DNA from: Hysterangium stoloniferum
Taxonomy: Eukaryota > Basidiomycota > Agaricomycetes > Hysterangiales > Hysterangiaceae
Length of the DNA: 64,000 bases
Direction of reading: 5' to 3'
Assembly (NCBI GenBank): GCA_015178975.1
Contig: WHVD01000080.1
Location: 330,426-394,425 of the forward strand
This document shows, piece after piece, positions 42,623-53,832 of this stretch. Each line of letters begins with the position of its first letter. Within the stretch, counting starts at the first letter, position 1. The position numbers and the translations under genes are program-made. The notes under the pieces were generated by a model. That model was not told the origin of the DNA. It ran no database searches and was given only the letters and a program-made list of their open reading frames with translations.

Positions 42623-43072
42623 TATGGTCTAGTATTATATGATGGATTATATATACATATATACAAGGACTTATGATGCCAACTTGTGCTCTTATAACAG
42701 TTTATATAACTGATGGCAAGCCTGGGTCTTATAACAGTCTGTCACATATAGATATTGTATTTTCCCATTTCTAACAACTTTAACCCAAGAACCACCACTC
42801 GTAAGACATAAACTAGGTCTACTACGAGCGGTGATCAGGGTAACGTGTCAGCTACCACTTAGGTAGCATTATCTGAACTACTGAACACTTCTGGCCTCGA
42901 ACTGTAATAGTCGAGGCCTCCACTCGAACCATCGCACTCGTTGACTCCTTCGTCATCTTGTGCTCTTTCTCTCACTTTCTCTTATATTGCACCGAATAGG
43001 TCAATATTCTTCCTTTCTACTCATTTCTTCGTATATAGAACGGTCAGAACTTCTGCCACTCTTCACAGAGAC

Positions 43073-43606
43073 CAACCGCTGGGTTCCAGATTGATTTTGC
43101 CTGGGAGAGCAGGATCTATCCCAGCCAGTTCTTCCAAGGAGCCGCAGCCTTTAACCTTTTCGATTAGCAAGATCCCCTTTGAGGAATTAACCAATGACTC
43201 ACCTGAATTGACTTCCAAACCAGACAAAGGAGTGCGTACTGAAAGAGTCGCACGGGCCTTACAAGATTGTACTATAGAACCGGAATTGGCTCGATTAGTA
43301 CCAATCTTTGTAGGAGATCTTATTGGTGACCAATGGATAGTCGAGGGAGTTATCTTGCAGAATGACGATGGGAGTATACTAGCTGCTCCCACCACTGCCA
43401 TCTCTAGGGAATGTGCCGCAATACCTCTCGCTAATCCCTCTCTGACACCAAGAATCATCAGATGAGGGGAAACCGTTGGATTAATTCATGATGCGAACAA
43501 ATGGGCCCAGACTCCTAGATCTTCAACTGAGAAAGCATTGATGCAGTCAACAGCAGCCAAGATCGCCCATCTCATCGAGAGTCTATCAAAAATAGAAGAG
43601 GAGCGC
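43073..43606 (+). pseudogene. G3 pol linker between protease and reverse transcriptase
   Basis: Aligns with the G1 and G2 linker (R-T-E-R-V-A-R-A-L, L-A-N-P-S-L-T-P). TGA at 43463-43465 replaces a CGA arginine. Ends at the minus-strand LTR-E. Confidence 0.85.
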
Positions 43607-44080
43607 TGTGAAGAGTGGCAGAAGTTCTGACCGTTCTATATACGAAGAAATGAGTAGAAAGGAAGGATATTGACCTATTCGGTGCAATATAAGAGAAAGT
43701 GAGAGAAAGAGCACGAGATGACGAAGGAGTCAACGAGTGCGATGGTTTGAGTGGAGGCCTCGACTATTACAGTTCGAGGCCAGAAGTGTTTAGTAGTTCA
43801 GATATTGCTACTTATGTAGTAGCTGACACGTTACCCTGATCACCGCTTGTAGTAGACCTAGTTTGTGTCTTTCGAGTGGTGGTTCTTGGGTTAAAGTGTG
43901 TCTGAGTTCTAATTGGTGCTGAGTGCACCCACAAGTATACACAATGCTTCGAACTAATGAAATATGCAAGATTCGAAGAATATGAAAGATAGAAAAATAT
44001 GAATAAAATATGTAAAATATAAATGAAATAAAAGGAGTGTTTTACCACAATGATACTGTGGTAAAAGCATACTCCTCACA
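43607..44080 (-). mobile_element. Solo LTR-E in G3 (inverted to the 42.0 kb copy)
   Basis: 474 bp, target duplication AGCGC (43602-43606, 44081-44085). Confidence 0.94.
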
Positions 44081-44085
44081 AGCGC

Positions 44086-46399
44086 GTCCTTAATCCTCAA
44101 TCCTCCGGACTGCCCCCAGAACGGGAACTCGCAGACGATTTCGACCCGGCAGGTCTTAAAACGTCAGAGGTTGCCACCACGGAAATGTTTCATGTGGAAG
44201 ATCTGCATAAGCTTGTTAACTTAGGACCTGACATCCCTACTGATGTCTCCTCCCGCTTGGAGTTGGTATTAACTAAGAATGTCCTAGCCTTCGGAGTGGA
44301 CGGGTGACTGGGACAAGTGGATGTCAAGGTCAATGTCCCATTGAAAGAGGGCGCGCAACCTATTTCAATGTCAATGTTCCCAACCTCCCCAGCTAATAGG
44401 AAAGTCATTGATGAACAAATGGATACTTGGTTCCAACAGGGAGTAATTGAACCGTCCAAGAGTCCTTGGGGGGCACCAGCCTTTGTCATCTATCGCAACG
44501 GGAAACCACGAGTAGTGATCGACTATAGAAAGTTGAACAGTCTAACAGTTCCCGACGAATTCCCACTGCCACGCCAGTCGGAAATCATGCAAGCACTTTC
44601 GGGCTCCAACATCTTGTCTTCCTTCGATGCACTAGCCGGTTTTACCCAACTTGAAATGTTAGAGGAAGACAAGCCGAAGACCACCTTCAGATCCCATCGA
44701 GGACTGTGGCAATTCAGGAGAATGCCCTTTGGACTTCGTAATGGACCTTCTATATTCCAAAGGGTTATGCAAACCGTACTTGCACCTTACTTATGGATAT
44801 TCTGCCTGGTTTATATTGACGACATTGTGATCTTTTCTAAGACATGGGACGATCATCTAGAACATTTAGATCAGGTTTTACAAGCCATAATTGCTGCGGG
44901 AATCACTCTCTCGCCCAAAAAGTGCTATGTGGGGTATAATTCGATTCTACTACTAGGACATAAGGTGTCTAGACTTGGCTTTTTGACCCATCAAGAAAAG
45001 GTCGCCGCTATATTAGAATTGGCGATGCCCTCTAAGATAGCAGATCTTCAACGTTTTCTAGGAATGGTTCTGTACTTCTCCGCGTACATACCATTTTACT
45101 CCTGGACGGTCACTCCACTTTTCAACCTCTTGAAGAAAGGAGTTCATTGGAATTGGGATTCTGAACACACCCGAGCTTTTGAGGACATCAAGGTTGCGTT
45201 GAGCTCAGCTCCAGTACTCGGACACCCCACGAGCGGTATGCCTTATCAGTTATACACAGACGCTTCGGACTTTGCGCTAGGATGTTGTGTCCAACAAATA
45301 CAGAAAATGACGCTTAAAGACCTTAAGGATACGAAAATTTATGCCCAAGCACGAGCAGCCTTCGATCAATCACGAGATGTGCCCATTTTCGTTACTCGTT
45401 ATAAAGCCAAGGAGCTGGAATTCACCTGGACGGATTCCTGGGCCGCAGATTTTGACGACACCAGTGTCACGGTCGAACACGTTATCGCCTATTGGAGCTA
45501 TACGCTCAAGAAAGCAGAATGTAACTATTCAGCCACAGAGCGAGAAGCGTTAGCCGCTAAAGAAGGATTAGTCCATTTCCAGCCCTTTATCGAAGGCGAA
45601 CATATCCTTCTGATCACTGACCATGTGGCGTTACAATGGGCCAGATCTTATGAGAATACTAATCGTCGACTGGCCGCATGGGGGGTGGTATATGCTGCAT
45701 ACCCTGGTCTGGAAATCCTACATAGAGCAGGACGAATACATAGCAAAGTTGACCCACTGTCCAGACTTCCTCGAGTACCGGACTATGTTAGCCCCACGAG
45801 AGATGACCTTTTACCGATCGTAGCAGATTCTTATAACCAGAATGACAATGAGACGTTATGGGAGAAGAAACCAGCGGAAAAAGCCATCTTTCTCACTCAT
45901 CACGAGTTAGTCGAACCAGTCGGAACCATGGAAGAGGTCCCCCAAACGAAATGGGACTTGCACAATCTCCCCAGAAATGATGAAACCGATGAAGTGAACT
46001 TTACTCTCTCGAATCCACAATTGCTTATAGAGATCAACGCTAAAGAACTTCGCGATGGATACCAGAAGGATCCCACCTTCAGAAATCATTACGCCACCGA
46101 TCCCATTTCTCCAAACATGGTAACTACTCCTTTGCATTATTTCATCGGCAAGAATAAGTTATTGTTCTTTCGAGATTCGGACTGGAAAAGTCGAATCTGC
46201 ATTCCTAGCAGCATGACGACAACCATACTCAAGCTGATACATGATAATCCTTTCGAAGGAGCTCATGCAGGCAGCCACAGGCTCTTTAATCTGATGAAAG
46301 ACCGTTTCTTCTGGCCGAGGATGTTGCATGACTGTGTGGTGTACGCTCGCAGCTGCGACATATGCCAGAAAACTAAAATTGATCATTCCGCTCGACAAG
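44086..46399 (+). pseudogene. G3 pol: reverse transcriptase, RNase H, integrase start
   Basis: After TGA at 44305-44307 (CGA in G1 and G2) the frame is open for about 690 codons. Reverse transcriptase has Y-I-D-D near 44813 and RNase H has Y-T-D-A-S-D-F intact. The integrase zinc region has H-D-N-P...H and C-D-I-C. It is cut by the 5' LTR of G2, whose left target sequence is ACAAG (46395-46399). No continuation of G3 is found in the window. Confidence 0.87.
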
Positions 46400-47042
46400 T
46401 GTGAAGGGTATGCATATATGCATAATTGGACTAAGGAATAATAGTTGGATTATAGTACTTTATTATTTACTTTTTATTTTCTTCATTTACATTCTTTCTA
46501 TATTTCGAGCATACCCTTATTTTGTAGTTCGAAGCTTTGTGTATACGTATGGGCGCTCTCGGCGCCAAACGATAGACACTTTTTACCCAGCAGACACCAC
46601 CTCGTAAACGACCCAGACGTCGAATAGGGAGAGGTGTCAAGGGTAACGTCTCAACTACCTATAAAGGTAGTGATCTCTCGCATACTAACAGACTTTGGAC
46701 TCAAACCGCGAAGGTCGAGTTCCACTCTAAGGTCTTTGCGCTCGTCGACATTATAGTCGACTCACACTACTATCTCTTTACTTTAGATATTCAGCTTCTT
46801 GTTGATTATCTATCTTACTTCTAGCTACGAGTTGTACCGTGAAGGTCAACTCTTTCATCTTTTCATTCTAGCCATCAAGAGCAACTGTACAGTTGCTCTT
46901 GTGACGCGTTGCGTGTCTCCCTGCTAGTACTGCCAGTATAGTAATCTACGGTATTGTACTGAATAGTCAATACCTGCCAATAGTAGTTGAATAAACGCTA
47001 TACTTCGTATATTGAATGGTCAGAATCTATCAACTCTTCACA
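46400..47042 (+). mobile_element. G2 5' LTR (LTR-D)
   Basis: 643 bp. Holds a perfect 26-bp palindrome at 46876-46901 centred on TGTACA. Confidence 0.92.
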
Positions 47043-47043
47043 G

Positions 47044-47059
47044 TGGTGATCTGGGCCGG
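47044..47059 (+). other. G2 primer binding site
   Basis: TGGTGATCTGGGCCGG, identical to G1. Confidence 0.6.
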
Positions 47060-47113
47060 ACCATTCTTTTCCTACGAAGAAAGATCTTATTATTGGACTA
47101 CTAAAACTCGAAC

Positions 47114-49681
47114 ATGCGAATGACTACGGGCAAGAACCAAACACCTAGGTCTTCATCAGCTCCGAGTAGCTCCATGCCTCATCAAAAATCCGCTAATTTG
47201 GAACCACCCTGTAACATCACTTTGAGGAAGTCTTCATCGACTCTCCAAGGATCAACTCCTCTGGAGGATCCTTCCGGAGTAGTAGCAGATTTGTCAACAA
47301 ACATTCCACCCAACCCACCTGAAGAACACTCATCACTCGGGCAGTTGAACGCCCCTGGAGCCAACGTTGAGCCTGGTCGAGCACCCTCGCCTGTTCTCAG
47401 GTTCCCTCCGAGACAGGTTATTCTCAAGCAGTTCCTTGGAGGTCATATGATTTATGCTCAGCCCATCGACTTACAATGGGATATGTACTACACCGATCGA
47501 ATCTCCGAGGATCTGGTTACCCCCTTTGTAGAGGAGTACAATACGGATTATCCCATTTTACCAGTGACTGTAGCAGTGTGGTTAGGTCGTTACCAGGCGA
47601 TCTTATTGGCGCGAGATTTATTCACGCGACCAGGGAACCTTGAGGACTTGACCCGATCGATTCCTGAATGGTCGAACGAGGTGACTACCACTACAGAAGG
47701 AGGAAGAAGGATTCTCAAGCGGGAGGTGTTTTCTCTATTCCTTGAAGCACTTTGTACGCATGATGATGTGTTGCAGATCCTGCACGTCCTGCTCGGTGGA
47801 GACCATGTCGTGCCTAAGGTTGACTACCAGTACATGTACATCCACATGTTGGAGGAGTCTCTCAATGGAGTCATGCCAAATCTGCTGTTTGCGTACTTCA
47901 CTTTAAGGGGTCGGCTGAAGCGAAATCAAAGAAGACTCGATAAGATGGTTTTAGAGGTACTCCTCCCCTATAATGACTCGATTCAGGTCCCCAATTTGCC
48001 TATCTCCACGACTAATTCGTTCGTTCGCAACCTAAATGGGTCTCCAGATACTCGTTTCCTATGTTCTCTCAACCACCCTGTGATAATGGAGGACTTTCCG
48101 CTGCACTTGAGGATGCAGGTGATAGAATGCCTTCAAGAAAAGAGGATTGAGGTCTGTGCTCCCTTTCATCAACCTCAGCCACATTGACTCCTGAACACGA
48201 TGGAGATGGAGAGACAAATCACGTTGGAATCTGGTCCCACGCCTTTTCAGGGAGATCCTCGCTCTCGCGTTGCATTTGAGGGAGTTTCCAACAGCCCTAA
48301 CATCGGGAACGAGGTGACCACTGTCAGAAACCGATCGGTCGCCAGCAAGGGTCGACCGTCCTTCTCTACAGCGTTCACTGAGGGTATAGCTGGCCCATTT
48401 GCTGGTTGAGGATCGCTGAACCCAGACAGTCCCCGCCATTCTCTGCCGATCACTTCAAATCCTTTCTTGCCATCAGGAGGACCCCCTAGTGATTCATCCG
48501 GGAGTTCGAATACTTCAGACCGAGGAGGGAACTCGGGACGTGGGGAGCACCACAATAGAGTGCCTAATACCCCTTTTCGAACTCCGATGTGGTCTCAAGC
48601 TAGCACACGTATTGATGGCTTACCTAAGGACAAGAAGATCACTCTTAACACCAGCGACCTCAAGATCAAATGGTCTGACCTTCCCGAATACGATGGAGCC
48701 CAATCCAAGGCCTTAGATTATATCATGGACATCATGAGTCTTGCGGAGATATCAGACTCTTTGAGTGTGATGTTAGGACTTGCTCTGCCAAGACGACTCA
48801 TAGGAAATGCTAAGGTCTGGTGGAGCACCCTAGACCGTGAGCATCGTACTGAATTCAGTCAATCTCATGGGTCATTTCTATGGGGCATTGTGGAAGGATT
48901 GCTTGGAACTCGCTGGCGTGAATCCTTGGCCTTAGAATGGGAAGCCATGAAATTTCGACAAGCTGGTCACGATTGTGAGACACCCGTCCACTATATCCAG
49001 CAGAGAGTTAAACTCTATCGTTTCCTGTACGGGTTCCACCAGGACAGAGGAGATGAGACGCGCAGACTCATTCTCACGCTGCCTACGGAATGGCTCTATC
49101 TTCTTCAAGGACAACCCATCAACGATATCATGAGTTTGCAGACTTATGCTAATAACCTTCAAGAAGCTCTGATTAACGCTTGGGTCCAAACACACCGGGA
49201 ATGCTACAGGTTTCAGAAACTGCGTGTAATGTTATCAGAGGGTCAGGAAGTGGATTTTAGAGTCACCGACAACTGCTCTTCACCTAACCATGTTCTCATT
49301 AGTGAGACTAACAAGAGAGGCTCAACGAGAAGGACCGTCCCTGACGTCACCAATCCAATGCAGGGAAAGCGTCACAGAAAAATGTTCTTCGAGAGGAGTA
49401 ACAAGAAGAGCTCGGTCAAACCCACCAAGGAATGTTGGATATGCGGAAGTCCGGAGCATTTCAAGATAGACTGCCCCCAAGCTGGCAAGATGTCTCATTA
49501 TGTCTCTATCAACAAATGCTCCGCACAGGATATGTCGGAGGAAGCTGAGGAGCAAAGGTTATATGAAGCTGTTCATGGACTATCTATACAAGGACAAGTA
49601 AATAGCTCTGATGACGAATTGACTTTTGTTTCCATTTATGCACCCCGAGTCGGAGACAAATTAGTAAGGGAGGAAAATTGA
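47114..49681 (+). pseudogene. G2 Gag, with in-frame stops
   Basis: Starts M-R-M-T-T-G-K (or the second Met, as in G3). First segment 47114-48187, then 48200-48409 and 48467-49681, all in register with TGA at 48185, 48407 and 49679. Each is a CGA arginine in G4 or G3, except the last, where G3 is not alignable to one codon. The capsid-like part and CCHC knuckle (C-W-I-C-G...H...C near 49435-49475) are intact. The upstream ~400 residues resemble nothing I recognise. Confidence 0.86.
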
Positions 49682-50512
49682 ATGACTAGTGAAGCCCTTC
49701 CATCTGAAGTTTATGTATCCATACTTGCTGCAGACTTCTTCGAAAAGGGAGACCAGTTGAGTGCTCATCGGCAGGACCTTGAAGGCCTGACCAAGAACTA
49801 CTGTCAGACTGGAGATTCTCACGAACAAATCAGCTCGAACTCGCTCTGTTCGCCTGGAGCTGATGTCGACACATTCCCGTTTGATCCCGGAAACCCCCCT
49901 GACTTACTACCATACGAGGACTCGGATTTGGAGGACAGTGACTATGATCCGGTATTGGATTCCCCTTCGAAGCATGTTCCTTGCCGAAGTGAGCGCAGGA
50001 ATGTAAGCTTGTCCCTGCACAAGGAAAGTAAGAGGCCTAGAATCCAATACCCTCGTCCCAGTCATCTGATGAAGGAGGATACTACGATCCTTTATCAAAA
50101 ATGGGATCCTCCCAGTGGTTACTCTAGCATAGGAGTTGCAGTGCTCCATGTTTTCAGTCATGTAGGAACTCCCGATTCACCCAAACGTATTAAAGTTCGA
50201 ATGGACACGGGAGCGGATCTTTCCCTTATATCGGAGGAATTCTACAAGGGGCTGCAGGGCATATATAAGTTGAAACAAGGACTCAAGTTGCGTCTAATCC
50301 AGCTCACGGGTAACACTAAGGTTATCGGATATGTTAATATTCCTATTTACCTGGAGGACGACAGCGGAACGTTACTTAAGTTCATGGCGGAAACTTATGT
50401 CGTTAGAGGAATGACGGTGCCAATTCTTTTAGGAGAGGATTTCCATATTAATTACGAAATCGGTACTCTAAGAGATCAGCCGTTGGGATCTAGACTTATT
50501 CTCCCGGGATGA
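49682..50512 (+). pseudogene. G2 aspartic protease region
   Basis: Open for 276 codons: acidic linker, then retropepsin M-D-T-G-A-D-L-S-L-I-S near 50201-50240 and I-L-L-G-E-D-F-H. Undamaged motif. Ends at TGA (50510-50512), the same stop as in G1. In an ancestral copy this would be the middle of a Gag-Pol polyprotein. Confidence 0.87.
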
Positions 50513-50554
50513 CAGGGTTTTATTCCAGCCAGTTCTTCTAAGGAACCTCAACCT

Positions 50555-51177
50555 TTGACCTTCACCGTCAATAAGGCCCCTTTCGGGAAGCACGAGAAGG
50601 AGCAACCCAAGCTCACCTCTCTCCCCGATAAAGGCATGCATACTGAAAGAGTCGCACGAGCCTTGGAGGATTGCACTATCGATCCAGAGTCAGCCAGACT
50701 AGTGCCTATTTTTGTTGAAGATCTAAAGGGTGAGGAATGGATTGTTAAAGGAATTGTATTGCAAAACGAGGACAGTTCAATATTAACCACACCAATCATG
50801 GCAATTTCAAGGAATAGTGCGGCAGTACCCTTAGCCAATCCATCGCTAACTCCTAAGACTATCCGACGAGGGGAGACAATAGGGATAATTCATGACCCCG
50901 CTCGTTGGGCTCACAAGCCCAGGTCACTTGAGGAGAAAGGTTTAATGGCAGCAGGCGCGACCAAGATCGCACACCTTATCGAAAGTCTCTCTCAACTTGA
51001 GGAGGACCGTCAATTCACCTCAGAGAGGCCTAAGCCACCTGTTGAACCAGAGATTGCGGACAATTTCGAACCGCCTAGTCCTAAGACGGCTGCAGTGGCT
51101 GATAATGAGAAATTTGCCTCAGAGGATCTTCACAAGCTAGTCAACTTGGGACCAGATATACCAACGGAGGTCCTGCC
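50555..51177 (+). pseudogene. G2 pol linker before reverse transcriptase
   Basis: Continuous with the sequence after 50512 and almost identical to G1 7016-7636. It is cut at CTGCC by TRIM-2 and continues at 51839. Confidence 0.87.
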
Positions 51178-51316
51178 TGTTAGATTATATAATACCAACC
51201 ATTGTTCCAACTGGGACCATATGGTGTACAGCTCTGAGTTCAGTGTGTATATGATCTAATAGGAATGGCGCTTAGGGTTATATCCTTAAGTACAGTGTAA
51301 GACCAAACCTACCCAA

Positions 51317-51389
51317 GGTCAGATGGTGTAGTGGTTAACACCTTCGTTATGTAATCGAGAGATCCTGGGTTCAATCCCCAGTCTGGCTA
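51317..51389 (+). tRNA. tRNA-like sequence in TRIM-2 5' LTR
   Basis: Acceptor GGTCAGA/TCTGGCT, D arm, and a perfect T stem CTGGG/CCCAG with TTCAATC loop. A box TGGTGTAGTGG and B box GGTTCAATCC are intact. The anticodon arm is loose; with U33 assigned, the anticodon reads GTA (Tyr-like). TTTT follows 5 nt after the end. Confidence 0.7.
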
Positions 51390-51728
51390 TTCATTTTCTA
51401 CATTACTCATGTTTTCTAACATGGTAGCAACTCCAAGGTTAACTTGGTTTGGCTGTATTTGTGTGCTTGGTATAGTGGACAAGTCTGGACGAAAAAGAGC
51501 CAGAGAGGACCTATACTGGCATATGATATAGTTAATACCCAAGATCGAACCTGGAGTGTAGAATGAACAATGCTGGCATTAAGGGGGTGTGTTAGATTAT
51601 ATAATACCAACCATTGTTCCAACTGGGACCATATGGTGTACAGCTCTGAGTTCAGTGTGTATATGATCTAATAGGAATGGCGCTTAGGGTTATATCCTTA
51701 AGTACAGTGTAAGACCAAACCTACCCAA

Positions 51729-51801
51729 GGTCAGATGGTGTAGTGGTTAACACCTTCGTTATGTAATCGAGAGATCCTGGGTTCAATCCCCAGTCTGGCT
51801 A
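51729..51801 (+). tRNA. tRNA-like sequence in TRIM-2 3' LTR
   Basis: Exact counterpart of the 5' LTR copy, 412 bp downstream. Confidence 0.7.
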
Positions 51802-51838
51802 TTCATTTTCTACATTACTCATGTTTTCTAACACTGCC

Positions 51839-53353
51839 ACGTCTCAGGTCAGTTTTGACTGAGAACGTTAAGGCTTTCGGAGTCGACGGACGGTTAGGGC
51901 AAGTGGAATGTAGAGTCCCTGTCCCCTTGAAAGAGGGTGCCCAGCCCATATCCATGCCTATGTTCCCTTCATCCCCTGCCAATAGGAGAGTTATAGACGA
52001 GCAAATGGATACCTGGTTCGAACAGGGTGTCATTGAGCCATCTAAAAGCCCCTGGGGGGCGCCAGCCTTTGTAGTATATCGCAATGGTAAACTGCGGGTG
52101 GTCACCGACTATTGGAAACTTAATCATCTCACTGTTCCAGATGAATTCCCTTTACCACGTCAATTGGAGATCATGCAAGTGCTGTCGGGATCAAATGTTC
52201 TTTCTTCTTTCGACGCGTTAGCTGGGTTTACTCAATTAGAAATGTTGGAGGATGATAAGCCCAAAACAGCCTTTAGATCTCATAGAGGGCTGTGGCAATT
52301 TAAAAGGATGCCGTTCGGGCTCAGAAACGGCCCCTCCACATTTCAGCGCGTCATGCAAACAGTCTTAGCACCCTACTTGGGGATTTTTTGTCTAGTCTAC
52401 ATCGATGACATAGTCATATTCTCTAAGAACTGGGATGATCATTTGCTCCACCTGAATCAGGTGCTTGGTGCTATCGCTTTGGCCGGTATCACTCTCTCTC
52501 CCAAGCAATGTTTTATCGGATATAATTCGATCTTGTTGTTGGGTCATAAAGTATCCAGGTTGGGTTTTTCGACCCATCAAGAGAAAGTTCACGCTATATT
52601 GGAACTGGCCCCACCCACTAAGGTCTCTGAACTACAACAGTTCCTTGGAATGGTCCTTTACGTTTCGGCGTATATACCGTTCTATTCATGGATGGTGTCC
52701 CCTTTATTCTTGCTCCTAAAAAAGGGAATACCCTGGACGTGGACCGCTGAACACGTCCGAGCTTATGAGGATGTTAAAACCGCACTAGGATCAGCACCAG
52801 TGCTGGGACATCCAGTTAGTGGGATGCCCTATCGATTGTATACGGACGCTTCGGATTTTGCCTTAGGTTGTTGTCTCCAACAAGTCCAGAAGATGGCTTT
52901 AGGAGACTTGATGGACACTAAAATCTATGCCCAAGCCAAGTTAGCCTTTGACCGTGTGCAGGATGTGCCATCCTTTTTTCATTGGTACAAAACTAAACAG
53001 CCCGAGATTGAGTGGTTGGATTCATGGGGACCCACTTTTGAGGCGCCCGAAGTTACCGTTGAACGAGTCATTGCATACTGGAGTTGCACGCTGAAAAGTG
53101 CTGAACGTAACTATTCTGCCACTGAACGGGAAGCATTAGCAGCAAAGGAGGGACTAGTCCACTTCCAACCCTTTATTGAAGGTGAACACGTTCTACTCAT
53201 TACGGACCATGCAGCTCTGCAATGGGCTAGATCGTACGAGAACACTAATCGTCGACTAGCCACATGGGGGGCGATATACACTGCATTTCCAGGTCTCAAA
53301 ATTTTACATCGAGCAGGAAGAGTTCACAGTAACGTGGACCCATTGTCCAGACT
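51839..53353 (+). pseudogene. G2 pol: reverse transcriptase and RNase H
   Basis: Open for about 500 codons. Reverse transcriptase has V-Y-I-D-D-I near 52400; RNase H has Y-T-D-A-S-D-F near 52840 and T-D-H-A-A-L later, all catalytic acids kept (unlike G1). Interrupted at AGACT by a solo LTR-E. Confidence 0.88.
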
Positions 53354-53827
53354 TGTGAAGAGTGGTAGAAGTTCAGACCGTTCTATATACGAAGAAATGA
53401 GTAGAAGAGGAGGATATTGACCTATTCGGTGCAATATAAGAGAAAGTGAGAGAAAGAGCACGAGATGACGAAGGAGTCAACGAGTGCGATGGTTCGAGTG
53501 GAGGCCTCAACTATTACAGTTCGAGGCCAGAAGTGTTTAGTAGTTCAGATATTGCTACTTATGTAGTAGCTGACACGTTACCCTGATCACCGCTCGTAGT
53601 AGACCTAGTTTGTGTCTTTCGAGTGGTGGTTCTTGGGTTAAAGTGTGTTTGAGTTCCAATTGGTGCTGAGTGCACCCACAAGTATACACAATGCTTCGAA
53701 CTAATGAAATATGCAATATTCGAAGAATATGAAAGATAGAAAAATATGAATAGAATATGTAAAATATAAATAAAATAAAAGGAGTGTTTTACCACAATGA
53801 AACTGTGGTAAAAGCATACCCTTCACA
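53354..53827 (-). mobile_element. Solo LTR-E in G2 pol
   Basis: 474 bp; target duplication AGACT (53349-53353, 53828-53832). Confidence 0.94.
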
Positions 53828-53832
53828 AGACT

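Larger units (their letters stand above)
42209..42776 (-). mobile_element. TRIM-1, complete two-LTR copy in LTR-E
   Basis: LTRs 42209-42459 and 42526-42776, interior 42460-42525 (66 bp, the GTGAGCTTGG variant). Target duplication ACTTT (42204-42208, 42777-42781). The LTRs differ at a handful of positions, more than in the 24.4 kb copy. Confidence 0.95.
42021..43067 (+). mobile_element. Solo LTR-E in G3, split by TRIM-1
   Basis: TGTGAGGAGTATGC to CTCTTCACA; 474 bp once TRIM-1 and one ACTTT are removed. Target duplication GAGAC (42016-42020, 43068-43072). Contains the inverted repeat GGCCTCGA...TCGAGGCC near 42893-42918. Confidence 0.93.
51178..51833 (+). mobile_element. TRIM-2, complete (656 bp) in G2 pol
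   Basis: LTRs 51178-51421 and 51590-51833 (244 bp each, TGTTAGATTATAT to TTTTCTAACA, apparently identical). Interior 51422-51589 (168 bp) begins with primer site TGGTAGCAACTCC, an ordinary tRNA-3'-end type site, and ends in purine tract AAGGGGGTG. Target duplication CTGCC (51173-51177, 51834-51838). The intact site is in G1 at 7632-7640. There is no reading frame of note. LTR and interior sequence are unrelated to TRIM-1 apart from the termini and the tRNA-like module. Confidence 0.95.

Noticed and set aside
53559..53795. Small hydrophobic protein encoded by LTR-E (and a similar one in LTR-D)
   Set aside because: A/T-rich LTR sequence gives Phe/Ile/Leu-rich frames by composition. Frames do not stay open between LTR types.
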